This document shows positions 7,907-16,746 of a stretch of 64,000 bases of DNA, piece by piece. This DNA comes from Rhizobium sp. Root1203 (GTDB lineage Bacteria; Pseudomonadota; Alphaproteobacteria; Rhizobiales; Rhizobiaceae). The stretch covers positions 1 through 64,000 of the forward strand of contig NZ_LMCW01000004.1 in assembly GCF_001424945.1 (NCBI RefSeq), written 5' to 3'. A program made the translations under genes and the position numbers. Under the pieces are notes generated by a model that was given only the letters and a program-made list of their open reading frames with translations, made no database searches and was not told the DNA's origin. Within the stretch, counting starts at the first letter, position 1; each line of letters begins with the position of its first letter.

Positions 7907-9430
7907 GTGACACAGACTTCCGAGACACCGTTTGCTTCGGTTTTTGCGGCCTTAGAGGCCTCGGTTCGGACGAACCCGGGAAAAGTTGCGATCGTATTCG
8001 AGAACGAACAGGTCGCCTACCAGCAGCTGCTCGAACGCATTGAAAATACGGCGCGGCATCTCCGGCTCAGGGGTATCGGCAAGGGGGATACCTTCGCGGC
8101 ATTTGCGCAGAACCGCCCAGAGTTGCTTTACTGCTACTACGCTGCGGCGATGCTCGGTGCGCTTTTTGTTCCGCTCAACCCGAATTTGACGCAGAGCGAG
8201 GTTGAGTACAGCTTCGGTCACAGCGGCGCGAAGGTGCTGTTTTACGATGACGTCGTTGCCCAAACTGCCAAGGGTGCGGTTGCGGACGATGCCCTGATTC
8301 CGATGGCACGACTGGCAGAAATCCTGCCCAAGACCGAGATCGTGCGTGAACCGGTTCAATCGGACGACGACTTCCTCATCATCTATACATCTGGCTCCAC
8401 GGGAACACCGAAGGCGATCGTTCTCGATCATGAAGCGCAGGTAGGCTGCCCGATCGCTTTGTCCAGGATGTGGGGCGTCACGGGAGCAGACAGAACATTG
8501 GTTGCGCTACCGCTCGGCTATCTCTACGGCCTGTCGACGGCGGCGGCTGCAGGCCTGCAGGCTGGCGGGACGGTCGTGATCCTGCGGCGCTTTCATCCAC
8601 GCGAGGTTCTTGAAGCGTTCATCGAGCACAAAGCTTCCGTTTTCCACGGCGTTCCGACGATGTTCTCGATGATGCTCGAATATTGTGAGCAGCGTGAGCT
8701 GCAGTTCGATCTCAGTGGAATGCGAAAGCTGATCTGTGCGGGTGCCCCGCTCTCGGAGGAGATGGCTCGCCGTTTTACTGGCAAGTTCAGCAAGGAACTC
8801 GAAAACTACTATGCGCTCACCGAGTGCACCCCGGTGTTCGGGCGCTATTTCGACGACACTCACGCGTTGCCTGAGGGGTCCATCGGGCGAGCGGCTCCGG
8901 GAGCTGCGGTCAAGGTTCTCCGTGTCGACGGTACGGAGTGCGATGTGAACGAAGACGGCGAGCTCTTGGTGCGCGCTGCCGCAACAATGAAGCGCTACCT
9001 GAAGAACCCGGAAATGACGGAGGCATCCATGATGGACGACCTGTTCCGAACCGGCGACCTCGTGAAGCGGGACGAGCACGGCTTCTTCTACATCACCGGC
9101 CGGATCAAGGAGATCATCATTCGGGGCGGCGCGAATATCTCGCCATCCGAAGTCGAGAAGGTGCTGATCTCTCATCCCGGCGTCCAGGATGCTGCCGTCA
9201 TCGGCATGGCAGACCGGATTTTCGGTGAAATACCGGTTGCTGTCGTTGTTCGCCGTCACGGATCCGACGTCACCCAGGAAGAACTCGTGGCGCACGTCGA
9301 GAGCCTGCTCTCCGACTTCAAAGTACCCCGCACGATCTTCTTCGAAACCGAACTGCCCCAGGGCAAGACCGGAAAGACCGACAAGCGGGTTCTCAGGGAA
9401 CGCTTCGAACCGCTTATGGCGGCAAGCTGA
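7907..9430 (+). CDS. AMP-forming acyl-CoA synthetase/ligase
   Basis: 507 residues of the ANL superfamily. The P-loop IIYTSGSTGTPKA is at 158-170, YYALTEC follows in the adenylate-binding region, RTGDLVKRDEHGFFYITGRI forms the hinge, and the C-terminal domain ends with the PQGKTGKTDKR lysine region. It activates a carboxylic acid with ATP and CoA to an acyl-CoA, the substrate for the acyl-CoA dehydrogenase upstream. The start is GTG with GAGGG about eight bases before it; the spacer to the preceding gene is 58 bases. The acid cannot be told from sequence. Confidence 0.92.
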   Translation: MTQTSETPFASVFAALEASVRTNPGKVAIVFENEQVAYQQLLERIENTARHLRLRGIGKGDTFAAFAQNRPELLYCYYAAAMLGALFVPLNPNLTQSEVEYSFGHSGAKVLFYDDVVAQTAKGAVADDALIPMARLAEILPKTEIVREPVQSDDDFLIIYTSGSTGTPKAIVLDHEAQVGCPIALSRMWGVTGADRTLVALPLGYLYGLSTAAAAGLQAGGTVVILRRFHPREVLEAFIEHKASVFHGVPTMFSMMLEYCEQRELQFDLSGMRKLICAGAPLSEEMARRFTGKFSKELENYYALTECTPVFGRYFDDTHALPEGSIGRAAPGAAVKVLRVDGTECDVNEDGELLVRAAATMKRYLKNPEMTEASMMDDLFRTGDLVKRDEHGFFYITGRIKEIIIRGGANISPSEVEKVLISHPGVQDAAVIGMADRIFGEIPVAVVVRRHGSDVTQEELVAHVESLLSDFKVPRTIFFETELPQGKTGKTDKRVLRERFEPLMAAS

Positions 9431-9451
9431 CCGATACGGGAAGGCATCGCG

Positions 9452-10891
9452 ATGGAACGTTCAGAATATCAAATGCTTGACGGCCTGAGTCTCGCAACAT
9501 TGCTTCGTTCGAAGCAGGTTTCGCCTGCTGAACTTATGCAGTGCGCCGTAGCCTTGGGAGAGGCGTCTGATTGCGAGTTCAATTCGCTCTGCTATGTGAG
9601 GGCGGACGAGGCATTGGCTCTCGCGGAGAAAGCGGAATTGAAGGGCCAGTTCGGCGCTTTGCCCTTCCTGTTGAAGGATTCCGGGCTTGCCTCGACCTAC
9701 CTGAGATCAAGCGTTGGATCGCGGCTATTTGCCGATCTCAAGTCTCCTGTCAACGCGACCCTCAATGAGCGCTTCATCGCCGACGGGTTTATTTCGTTCG
9801 GCCGCACAACGGTGCCCGAGTTCTGCATGGCGCCAACAACGGAAGCCGTCCAGAACAACGGTCCGACCCTCAATCCGTGGGACAAGACCAGGTCTGCCGG
9901 AGGGTCGAGCGGCGGAGCCGCCGTTGCCGTGAGCACCGGCGTCGTTCCGATCGCGCACGGCAGCGATGGCGGCGGCTCAATACGCATCCCGGCCGCCTGC
10001 TGCGGCGTCTATGGGTTGAAGCCTTCGCGTGGTCTGGTTCCCATGGGACCTTGGCGCGGGGAGGCCTGGGGAGGACTGGCGGCGGATGGCGTTTTAACCA
10101 GGACCGTCCGCGACACGGCCGCCGCCCTGGACGGCATCGTTGGCATGGAGCTAGGAGCGCCCTATGCCGCGCCTGAAATTCCGGGAAAGTACCTGGACCT
10201 GATCGACCGGCCGTTCACGCGACCCCTCAAGATCGCAAAATGGACAGGTGCTTTCGACGACATACCGGTCGCTGAAGAATGCGTTGCAGCGGTTGAAGCT
10301 ACCGCAAGGCTCCTGAAGGACATGGGGCATGACGTCGTCGAGGCTCCTCTACCCGAGATCAAATACAAGAGCTTCCTGAGGTCGCATCAAGACGTTCTTG
10401 CCGCGAGCGTGACGCTGACGGTCAACGGGAAGCTCCGCTCCAGCCCTGACGACGGCTGGCGCGAAAAGCTCGAGCCGGCAATGGTTGACGCGTACGACCT
10501 TGGAAAGGCACTGAGTGCAGAAACGTATGCACTGGCGATAAACCGCTTCCACACGATTGCACGCCAGATGGAACTCTACATTTCAGACTACGATTTTATC
10601 TTGTCGCCGACACTGACCCAAATGCCTGCAAAGCTCGGCACGCTGACCATGGCAAACGACTTCAGAACGTTCCGCAACAGGGTAGGCGACTATACGACTT
10701 TCCTTGCCATCATCAACGCATCGGGACAACCGGCAGCGAATGTTCCGGTCTACTGGACACGCGATGGTTTGCCTGTCGGTATCCAGCTGATCGGCCATTT
10801 TGGCAGGGAAGCCGACGTCTTGAGGCTGTCTGCCCGGCTCGAAGAAGCGTCGCCGTGGATCGAACGCTACAGGAGACGAGGCGAACAATAA
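9452..10891 (+). CDS. Amidase-signature family amidase
   Basis: 479 residues. The Ser-cisSer-Lys triad is readable as Lys75 (FLLKDSG), Ser152 in AGGSSGGA and nucleophile Ser176 in [10 protein letters not shown], with the expected 24-residue step between the two serines. Family members hydrolyse a carboxamide to acid and ammonia or amine. It follows the CoA ligase by 21 bases, so the acid it releases may be what the ligase activates. This is not GatA: no gatB or gatC is nearby, and it sits inside a catabolic operon. Confidence 0.9.
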   Translation: MERSEYQMLDGLSLATLLRSKQVSPAELMQCAVALGEASDCEFNSLCYVRADEALALAEKAELKGQFGALPFLLKDSGLASTYLRSSVGSRLFADLKSPVNATLNERFIADGFISFGRTTVPEFCMAPTTEAVQNNGPTLNPWDKTRSAGGSSGGAAVAVSTGVVPIAHGSDGGGSIRIPAACCGVYGLKPSRGLVPMGPWRGEAWGGLAADGVLTRTVRDTAAALDGIVGMELGAPYAAPEIPGKYLDLIDRPFTRPLKIAKWTGAFDDIPVAEECVAAVEATARLLKDMGHDVVEAPLPEIKYKSFLRSHQDVLAASVTLTVNGKLRSSPDDGWREKLEPAMVDAYDLGKALSAETYALAINRFHTIARQMELYISDYDFILSPTLTQMPAKLGTLTMANDFRTFRNRVGDYTTFLAIINASGQPAANVPVYWTRDGLPVGIQLIGHFGREADVLRLSARLEEASPWIERYRRRGEQ

Positions 10892-10961
10892 TTACCACGA
10901 CACCGCCCTCACCATTCAGCCTAAAAAAAGACGAACAGGTATTCAAATCCAAGGAGACATC

Positions 10962-11432
10962 ATGAGCACCACCCTTAACGTAGGTCCAAACGCAAAGTTT
11001 TTCGACGATTTTGAGGTCGATCAAAGCTGGACGACCCCACGTCGCACGATCACCGAGACCGATATCGTGATGTTCGCTGGCATGACCGGCGATTTCAATC
11101 CGGTTCACACGGATGAAGAGTTTGCGAAGACGACCCCATTTGGCACCCGTATCCTCCACGGGCCTGCGGTGTTCGCAATCGCGACCGGCCTTGAATTCCG
11201 TCTCGGTCTGAAAGAGGGCACAGCGATTGCTTTTCTTGGAATGACCTGGGACCTGAAGGCTCCAGTCAAGATCGGTGACACCATCCATGTCTACCAGAAG
11301 GTTGCGGCTATCCGCCCGACGAAAAATCCGTCGCGCGGCATCGTCAATTTCTGGGTCGAAGTCCGGAACCAGGAAGGCACTGTATGCCAGGAAGGCGAAT
11401 GGAAGGTGATGTTCCATTCGCGGGCAGCATAA
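10962..11432 (+). CDS. MaoC-like (R)-specific enoyl-CoA hydratase
   Basis: 156 residues with a single hot-dog domain. The hydratase-2 motif is intact: AGMTGDFNPVHTDEEFA at 39-55, giving the Asp44/His49 catalytic pair. It would hydrate the enoyl-CoA made by the acyl-CoA dehydrogenase to a 3-hydroxyacyl-CoA, which an SDR could then oxidise. It lies 70 bases after the amidase with its own AAGGAG ribosome-binding site, and is the last gene of the plus-strand run before the convergent tetR gene. Confidence 0.9.
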   Translation: MSTTLNVGPNAKFFDDFEVDQSWTTPRRTITETDIVMFAGMTGDFNPVHTDEEFAKTTPFGTRILHGPAVFAIATGLEFRLGLKEGTAIAFLGMTWDLKAPVKIGDTIHVYQKVAAIRPTKNPSRGIVNFWVEVRNQEGTVCQEGEWKVMFHSRAA

Positions 11433-11459
11433 GATACGCATCACGAGATACGCATCACG
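11432..11459 (+). repeat. Tandem 14-base duplication
   Basis: AGATACGCATCACG occurs twice head to tail, starting at the stop region of the MaoC gene. A short CCACCG/CGGTGG hairpin (11465-11481) follows and could be part of a terminator for the operon, although no U-run is present. Confidence 0.6.
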
Positions 11460-11575
11460 CTCTGCCACCGGATGTCGGTGGTGGGGCGTTTGTCTGCCAT
11501 CGGCGGCCCGTGATCGCACGGGCTCAACGGCCGTAGACGGCCCAAATGTTCAATTCTTGATCTGTCTATGATCCG

Positions 11576-12223
11576 CTACGCGCGGCAGCCATTGAGAATA
11601 ATCTCGACGTAGTGATTTGCCACGTCCTCGGGAGACAGCGGTCCCTTGGGCTTGAACCACGCATGCGTGAAATTGCACATGCCGATGATCGAGCTGACGA
11701 TGAGGTACGTCGGGATGTCCCTGAAAATTCCAGCTTCGACGCCCCTAACATACGCATCTTTAAACAGCTGATCGTATTCGCGCTTGCGCTTCACAATGAT
11801 CTTCTGCTGATCGTCGGTAAGCTCGCCCTGGTCGCGGAAATAAATCGCGGTCCAGGCAGCACGGCCCATGACGTTGAGTGCGTGCTTCCTGATCATAGCT
11901 CCAAGGAGCTGGTCCGGCGGCTGATCCGCCTCGATGATGGCGGTCATGTCTTGCCACCAGGCTTCATGAATTCGCTGGAAGATTTCCCACAAGACCTGGT
12001 TTTTGTTCTTGAAGTAGTAGTAGACGACCGATTTGGTGTATCCGAGGCTCGATGCAATGTCGTCGATGGTAACGGCACGAATGCCCGTCTCGGCGAAAAG
12101 CGTTGCTGCGGCGGTCAGGATTTCCTCCTGCACATAGGCCTGCTTCTTCGCTTTCAGCTCTTCGCGCACCTTCAAATTCATTCTTGCCTCGTGCTCAGTT
12201 GTTTCAACGATGACGGCTGCCAA
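11576..12223 (-). CDS. TetR/AcrR-family transcriptional regulator
   Basis: 215 residues from the first ATG, or about 201 from the ATG at 12181. The N-terminal helix-turn-helix is typical: AAATLFAETGIRAVTIDDIA, SSLGYTKSVVYYYFKNKNQV, then an alpha-helical ligand domain in which AWWQDMTAII and the following helices resemble the KstR/fatty-acid-responsive type. It lies between the catabolic operon and the importer operon and points toward the former. A TGACC-ggac-AGTCA palindrome overlaps a TTGACT -35-like element upstream of it, suggesting autoregulation. The ligand is probably a CoA ester or the imported substrate; this is inference. Confidence 0.9.
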   Translation of the reverse strand: MAAVIVETTEHEARMNLKVREELKAKKQAYVQEEILTAAATLFAETGIRAVTIDDIASSLGYTKSVVYYYFKNKNQVLWEIFQRIHEAWWQDMTAIIEADQPPDQLLGAMIRKHALNVMGRAAWTAIYFRDQGELTDDQQKIIVKRKREYDQLFKDAYVRGVEAGIFRDIPTYLIVSSIIGMCNFTHAWFKPKGPLSPEDVANHYVEIILNGCRA

Positions 12224-12310
12224 GACGGTTCAGATTGGTTGGCTCGACCAGCGGTGGACCTCGACAATCGAATTAGCAACAACACGTACAAAGCAAACTT
12301 ACAAAATTTT

Positions 12311-12324
12311 TGACCGGACAGTCA
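12311..12324. promoter_or_regulatory. Candidate TetR operator, copy 4 (tetR promoter)
   Basis: TGACC-ggac-AGTCA is an imperfect inverted repeat (one mismatch) located 88 bases upstream of the tetR ATG at 12223. Read on the minus strand it contains TTGACT, a good -35 hexamer, so a bound repressor would block polymerase. It has the same spacing as the other four sites. Confidence 0.55.
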
Positions 12325-12466
12325 ATTGATTCGGCCGAAAGGAATGAGATAGTGGTGAGTGCGTGTGCAAATTGCATGTGAATACGCCAGTTTTCCGGAA
12401 GCGCCGGCATTCGCAGGCCTTCGGCTTTGAAGCCGCGCGTGGGGAACGCACGGCTTCCTGTCTGGT

Positions 12467-13279
12467 TTACTTGGTCAGGCGTGGCTCGCCTACGTCGCCA
12501 ACCTTCTTGTCGAAGCCGACTTTTTCCAAGGCCTCGACGATAGCATCATGCTGCTTGGCAACGCTTGCATCCAATGCTTTTCCCAGCGAGTCGTTGCCCT
12601 TGGTATAAAGCAGGCCCGCCTGCGGAGGCGTGATCGACGCCTGAACACGATCGTCGGGCTGTGCCAGCTTGATCGCAATGCCTTTGTAGCCCCCAGAAGT
12701 CTTCTGGACATACACGCCATAATTGTAAGCGTCAACACCGACGTCGATCCGGCCAGCTTCCAAGTCTTGTGCGAGCGCGACGGCGGTCGGGTAGAGCTTG
12801 AGCTTGCCGCCGAGAAGCGTCTGCAATTCAGGCACCCAGAGATAACCCTGAACCGTGCCGACGTTCTTGCCGATAAGCGCTTCGACCGTGTCGACGCCGT
12901 CCTTGGAGAACATTCCCATGGGGTCCAGATAGGTCGGAGCGGAGATGCCGAGAACCTTGGAACGCTTCTCCGTGCGGTTCCAGCTTCCAATCGCGACGTC
13001 TGCCTTACCTGCAACCACAGCCTGGATCGTCGCGGCAGGGTCCATCACCAGGGGAACAACTTCCAGGCAATTTTCCTTCGCTGCCTTTTCAATGATGTCC
13101 GGATCAATTCCGCTGATCTTCCCGTCGGAGGAAACCGCTGTAAACGGCGGATAGTCATAGGCCGCTACGGTCAGCTTCCCTTCCGTAATGGTCGTTACCG
13201 GGTTCGCGCAATCGGCCGCAAAGGACGAAGAAACACTTGCCATTAACGCGATTGCCAATGGAGCGAGCACCTTTTTCAT
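12467..13279 (-). CDS. ABC transporter substrate-binding protein (polar amino acid type)
   Basis: 270 residues from the ATG chosen at 13279, nine bases after GAGGG; longer in-frame starts exist at 13285 and 13321. It has a signal peptide (MKKVLAPLAIALMASVSSSF then AADC) and a type-3 solute-binding domain: KLTVAAYDYPPF, GIDPDIIEKAA, KADVAIGSWNRTEKRS and VGTVQGYLWVPEL. It captures the solute in the periplasm. It is the last gene of the importer operon, after two permeases and an ATPase. The family takes up amino acids, opines and similar zwitterions; the exact ligand is not readable. Confidence 0.9.
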   Translation of the reverse strand: MKKVLAPLAIALMASVSSSFAADCANPVTTITEGKLTVAAYDYPPFTAVSSDGKISGIDPDIIEKAAKENCLEVVPLVMDPAATIQAVVAGKADVAIGSWNRTEKRSKVLGISAPTYLDPMGMFSKDGVDTVEALIGKNVGTVQGYLWVPELQTLLGGKLKLYPTAVALAQDLEAGRIDVGVDAYNYGVYVQKTSGGYKGIAIKLAQPDDRVQASITPPQAGLLYTKGNDSLGKALDASVAKQHDAIVEALEKVGFDKKVGDVGEPRLTK

Positions 13280-13310
13280 GTTCATCTTCCCTCTGTAGGG
13301 TTGGTTCGGC

Positions 13311-13970
13311 TTAGGCAGCATGCCGGCCTAAGCGTCGTTCCAGAAATGCCACTGCAATTGTCGCGGGGATGCAGATGGCGGCGTAGAGTATGCCCGCGAG
13401 TAGAAGGATCGGGAGATACTGGAAGGTCGTCGTCCCAATCATGTATGCCTGCGAAAGCAGCTCGGGCAACGCAATTGCAAAGCAAAGGGAGGTTGCCTGA
13501 AGCATTAGAATTGAAAATCCGAGAAGGGCGGGCGCGGCAACACGGAGGCCTTGCGGCACGATCACGAATCGCAGCGCGTCCATGGGTGTGAACCCGACGG
13601 CTACGGCCGCTTCCTTCTGCCCGTGCGGCACTGCCTCCAGGCCCGCTCGGATGATCTCACTGGTGTAGGCTGCGGTCGTCCACGACAGAGCAGCAGCGGC
13701 AGCCCCGAATGACGAAAGGCTGATGCCGGCGTTGGGAAGGCCGAAGTAGGCAAACTGCAGGAGAATGAGCGCTGGCGCTCCGCGTCCGATTTCGACGATC
13801 GCCATCGAGATCGCGCGGACGGCAATCGACTTTCCCTGCACCCCGAGCGCCAGAAAGAGGCCTAACGGCATCCCGATAAAGAGAGCTAGCCCGGTGACCT
13901 GCAAGCTGACGATCAGGCCGTCAATCATGAGGGGAAGGTTCTCTTGCCAAAAAACAAGAAGGTCAGTCAT
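13311..13970 (-). CDS. Amino-acid-type ABC transporter permease 1
   Basis: 219 residues of the HisM/GlnP family with about five hydrophobic helices. The EAA coupling loop is clear: EAVPHGQKEAAVAVGFTP, near 112-129. The start overlaps the stop of permease 2 by four bases (ATGA), so the two are coupled and probably form a heterodimer in the inner membrane. Confidence 0.92.
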   Translation of the reverse strand: MTDLLVFWQENLPLMIDGLIVSLQVTGLALFIGMPLGLFLALGVQGKSIAVRAISMAIVEIGRGAPALILLQFAYFGLPNAGISLSSFGAAAAALSWTTAAYTSEIIRAGLEAVPHGQKEAAVAVGFTPMDALRFVIVPQGLRVAAPALLGFSILMLQATSLCFAIALPELLSQAYMIGTTTFQYLPILLLAGILYAAICIPATIAVAFLERRLGRHAA

Positions 13971-14611
13971 CGGGCCACCTTCGCTCTCATGACGCTGTCG
14001 CTATACCGTGCCAGTGCGGCAACCGGCAGGCTGATAAGAATGTAAAGAAGCCCAGCGACGGCGAAGACTTCCAACCCCTCGAATTGTCTTCGGGACACGA
14101 AGTTCGCCTGGAAGGCCACTTCAGCGACACCAACTGTCGAAGCGATGGCCGAGTCCTTGAGCAGACCGATAATGTAGCTCGTTGCCGACGGAAGGATAAC
14201 GCGAACCAGCTGCGGGGCCATGATGTCGAAGAAGACAGACCACCGGGGCATGTTCAGAGCGTGGGATGCCTCCCATTGGCCGACATGAATGCTTTTCAGG
14301 GCGCCCCGATAGATCTCGGCCATGTTGGCACCGGTGATGATTCCCAGTGCGACGATTGAAGCCTCGATTGGTCCAATCCGGAGGTATCCCGAGCCGATCC
14401 CGAAATAGAGGAAGAACAGGCACACGATCGGCGGTATGGAGCGGAACGTCAGGATGATGGCTGTCGCGAGATAGTGCAGGAGCCGAGACCGCGAGACGTT
14501 CATCGCGCACAAGGGAATGCCGAGGAGCGCACCGAACACAAAGGCACCTGCCGTGATGGCGAGCGTCCAGGGAATACCGCTCAGAATGATGAAGAGTGAT
14601 TCCGTGTTCAT
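13967..14611 (-). CDS. Amino-acid-type ABC transporter permease 2
   Basis: 214 residues, same family as the neighbouring permease. Hydrophobic helices flank an EAA loop ([20 protein letters not shown]). The start overlaps the ATPase stop by four bases and its stop overlaps the start of permease 1. The tight chain of overlaps shows a single translational unit. Confidence 0.92.
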   Translation of the reverse strand: MNTESLFIILSGIPWTLAITAGAFVFGALLGIPLCAMNVSRSRLLHYLATAIILTFRSIPPIVCLFFLYFGIGSGYLRIGPIEASIVALGIITGANMAEIYRGALKSIHVGQWEASHALNMPRWSVFFDIMAPQLVRVILPSATSYIIGLLKDSAIASTVGVAEVAFQANFVSRRQFEGLEVFAVAGLLYILISLPVAALARYSDSVMRAKVAR

Positions 14612-15402
14612 CGATTTTTGACCGCCTGCAGGAAGCGTTGGGCACGTTCGCTTTGCGGATTGCGCATAATCGACGCACTCGGCCCTTCTTCGAGGATGCG
14701 ACCGTCCGCCATGATGATGACGCGGTCGGACACCGTCTCGGCAAAATGCATCTCGTGGGTGACGACGATCATCGTCATCCCGCCTTCTGCCAGCTCCTTC
14801 ATGACCGCGAGAACCTCAAGGCCGAGTTCCGGATCAAGCGCCGAGGTGGGCTCGTCAAACAGCATGATTTTGGGATCGAGGGCGAGGGCCCGGGCAATGG
14901 CGATACGCTGCTGCTGACCGCCGGAACACCGAACGGGGTATTGATCAGCCTTGTTCAGGAGTCCAACGCGTTCGAGAAGCGCAAGAGAGCGCTTGTCGGC
15001 TTCAGCCTTGCTGCGTCCAAGAACCCGTTGCTGAGGAAGGCTCACATTCGTCAGGACCGATAGATGTGGAAACAGGTTGAACGACTGAAATACCATGCCA
15101 GCGGCACGGCGCAGGTCGGTGAGCTGCTTCTTTGTTGCCTGCTTGCCGGCGTCCAGGGTTATGCCGGCTATGCTGATCGAACCGTTTGTCGGAGGTTCAA
15201 GCTGGTTGAGGCATCGAAGGAGCGTACTTTTGCCAGAGCCGCTCGGACCGATAATTGCAACAACCTCACCGGCCTTCATCGTGAAGTTGATATCTTCGAG
15301 CACCGTGTGGTTTCCAAAAGCTTTGGCCACGTTCGACACCCGGACAATCTCTTCGCGTTGTTCGGGTTGGTTGGTGTGGGATTGCTCGGTCATCAAGGAC
15401 AT
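14608..15402 (-). CDS. Amino-acid-type ABC transporter ATP-binding protein
   Basis: 264 residues from the ATG chosen at 15402 (MSLMTEQ); an in-frame ATG at 15489 would add 29 residues unlike the family. Walker [10 protein letters not shown] is at 52-60, the signature reads [10 protein letters not shown], Walker B is [14 protein letters not shown] and the switch is VVTHEM, all intact. It is the first gene of the importer operon, and the TGACT-ggtg-AGTAT site lies 160 bases upstream, over a TATACT -10-like hexamer on this strand. That links the importer to the TetR-controlled catabolic genes. Confidence 0.92.
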   Translation of the reverse strand: MSLMTEQSHTNQPEQREEIVRVSNVAKAFGNHTVLEDINFTMKAGEVVAIIGPSGSGKSTLLRCLNQLEPPTNGSISIAGITLDAGKQATKKQLTDLRRAAGMVFQSFNLFPHLSVLTNVSLPQQRVLGRSKAEADKRSLALLERVGLLNKADQYPVRCSGGQQQRIAIARALALDPKIMLFDEPTSALDPELGLEVLAVMKELAEGGMTMIVVTHEMHFAETVSDRVIIMADGRILEEGPSASIMRNPQSERAQRFLQAVKNR

Positions 15403-15559
15403 TCTTTCAACCTGCCTGCCGCCATGGGGCTTACTTGGGTTCGTACTACGCGACCGCGATCCGGCGTCGAGGCGTATGATTTCGGACAAAATCGACTCCC
15501 TTCAGTCTGCCGCTCCGGTCCGTCCCAGTTATTGTTTTCTGATCGGAGAGTTTTAAAAA

Positions 15560-15575
15560 CTGACTGGTGAGTATA
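15560..15575. promoter_or_regulatory. Candidate TetR operator, copy 5 (importer promoter)
   Basis: CTGACT-ggtg-AGTATA; the core spans 15561-15574. It is flanked by an AAAA run just like the ridA-side copy (2733-2752), so these two sites share about 14 of 18 positions. On the minus strand the right arm reads TATACT, a strong -10 hexamer, so binding would cover the promoter of the importer operon. Confidence 0.55.
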
Positions 15576-15963
15576 AAGACATATTCACCGTTCGAATGCA
15601 ACGACTTTGTTTCGCGGGCGCCAGCCGATCATCGCAGGGCGCAAACGTCCACGCCCAATGCCGCGATGGCCTGGAAGTCTATTCTGGCGCGATCAGCGCA
15701 AGCGCCTCGGCAGCGGCGGCGCAATTCAAGCTACTGGTCGAAAACGAAAAAGCGCCGCGAATTGCATCGCGACGCCGTTTCAGAGATCAGACATGTATTG
15801 GGGGGGGGCATCGATCCAGGGACGCTGCCGATGCATATGGAAAGGCGCTCGTTGGAAACACCAACCGGCAATGGCGGGATTGAGCTCTACGCCAGGCGGA
15901 GGCGATGTCTCGAGGTGACAGCCCGTAGACTGTCATAAATGCAGGATTTCGGCATCGACATGA
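15576..15963. other. Spacer with no recognised gene
   Basis: About 390 bases between the importer promoter and the gapR terminator. Several reading frames stay open here, but their products are Arg/Ser-rich and unlike any family I know, and none has a convincing ribosome-binding site. A run of nine G residues lies at 15800-15808. The stretch marks the change from the catabolic cluster to conserved core genes and may contain decayed sequence. Confidence 0.5.
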
Positions 15964-15990
15964 ATGAAAGAAGGCGGCTCCATCCGCCCT
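15964..15990 (-). terminator. Intrinsic terminator of gapR
   Basis: Read on the minus strand, a GGCGG/CCGCC stem with a six-base loop is followed by TTCTTTC. It lies 15 bases beyond the gapR stop codon. Confidence 0.65.
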
Positions 15991-16004
15991 CCTTCAGCTT
16001 GTCG

Positions 16005-16262
16005 TCATTCCATGCCGAGTGCGGCCATGTAGGTCTGGAGGATCGACTCTTCTTCGAGACGCTCGTTGGCGTCCTTCTTTCTGAGGCGAAGGATCGTCTT
16101 CATCGCCTTGGTGTCGTAGCCGCGGCCTTTCGCTTCGCCGAACACTTCCTTGATGTCGTCGGCGATGGTCTGCTTTTCTTCCTCCAGTCGCTCAATGCGT
16201 TCGATGAAGGCTCGCAGTTCGGCTGCTGCTACCGTCTCGGTTCCGGTCGCTATCTCGTCCAT
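16005..16262 (-). CDS. gapR: GapR-family nucleoid protein (DUF2312)
   Basis: 85 residues, matching Caulobacter GapR in length and pattern: an N-terminal dimerising helix ([18 protein letters not shown]), then [20 protein letters not shown] and [15 protein letters not shown] with a basic face. GapR clamps overtwisted DNA ahead of forks and polymerases and helps topoisomerases. The ribosome-binding site is AAGGAC nine bases before the ATG. A 17-codon ORF with a strong ribosome-binding site ends 17 bases upstream. The gene has its own terminator. Confidence 0.92.
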   Translation of the reverse strand: MDEIATGTETVAAAELRAFIERIERLEEEKQTIADDIKEVFGEAKGRGYDTKAMKTILRLRKKDANERLEEESILQTYMAALGME

Positions 16263-16278
16263 GGTCTAAGTCCTTTCG

Positions 16279-16332
16279 TCAGCGGCGGCGAAAACGACGC
16301 TGGGCACCGGCAATGCCGCGAGCATCAGACAT
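16279..16332 (-). CDS. Putative 17-residue peptide upstream of gapR
   Basis: An ATG with AGGAG six bases upstream opens a frame encoding MSDARGIAGAQRRFRRR, ending in a very basic tail. It ends 17 bases before the gapR start, so it would lie in the gapR leader. No known function. It could be a real microprotein or a leader ORF affecting gapR translation. The well-placed ribosome-binding site is the main support; conservation in related genomes would decide. Confidence 0.4.
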   Translation of the reverse strand: MSDARGIAGAQRRFRRR

Positions 16333-16415
16333 CGTGTTCTCCTGAGTGTGGAATTCGGATGGCGTTGACTGCCGTGAAGCGTGGTCGCGGTCAAGCCGAT
16401 TCGAGGAGGAGGGCT

Positions 16416-16736
16416 CTATTTGTGCGGTTTGTTCAGCTCAAATGCGGCTTTTTGATCGACGGAGGCTTCGTTCTGGTGAAGGTCCTTCCACTCCCCGTAG
16501 GGCATGCCGTAGACGATCTCGCGCGACTCGTCCCTGGAGATTGCGACGCCGTCGGCCTCGGCCGCCTCGCGGTACCAGTTGGACAGGCAATTGCGGCAGA
16601 AGCCGGCGAGATTCATCAGGTCGATGTTCTGGACGTCGGAGCGTTCGCGCAGGTGCGCAACGAGCCTGCGGAACGCCGCGGCTTCGAATTCGGTCTGCTG
16701 TTCCTTGCTGAGTGCGGTCACGTCGCTCTCCGTCAT
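16416..16736 (-). CDS. DUF1244 family protein
   Basis: 106 residues from the ATG chosen at 16736. It matches DUF1244, a small alphaproteobacterial family: AAAFRRLVAHLRERSDVQNI, then DLMNLAGFCRNCLSNWYREA with a CxxC pair, and EIVYGMPYGEWKDLHQ. A longer frame to 16832 runs into the amidohydrolase gene and is unlikely. Function is unknown; the CRNC motif hints at metal or redox chemistry. It lies 10 bases after the amidohydrolase and is probably co-transcribed. Confidence 0.88.
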   Translation of the reverse strand: MTESDVTALSKEQQTEFEAAAFRRLVAHLRERSDVQNIDLMNLAGFCRNCLSNWYREAAEADGVAISRDESREIVYGMPYGEWKDLHQNEASVDQKAAFELNKPHK

Positions 16737-16746
16737 CGTAGGTTCT

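Noticed and set aside
15567-15938. A 123-codon frame in the spacer before gapR
   Set aside because: No ribosome-binding site, Arg/Ser-rich product, two other frames in the same DNA stay open too. Treated as non-coding.
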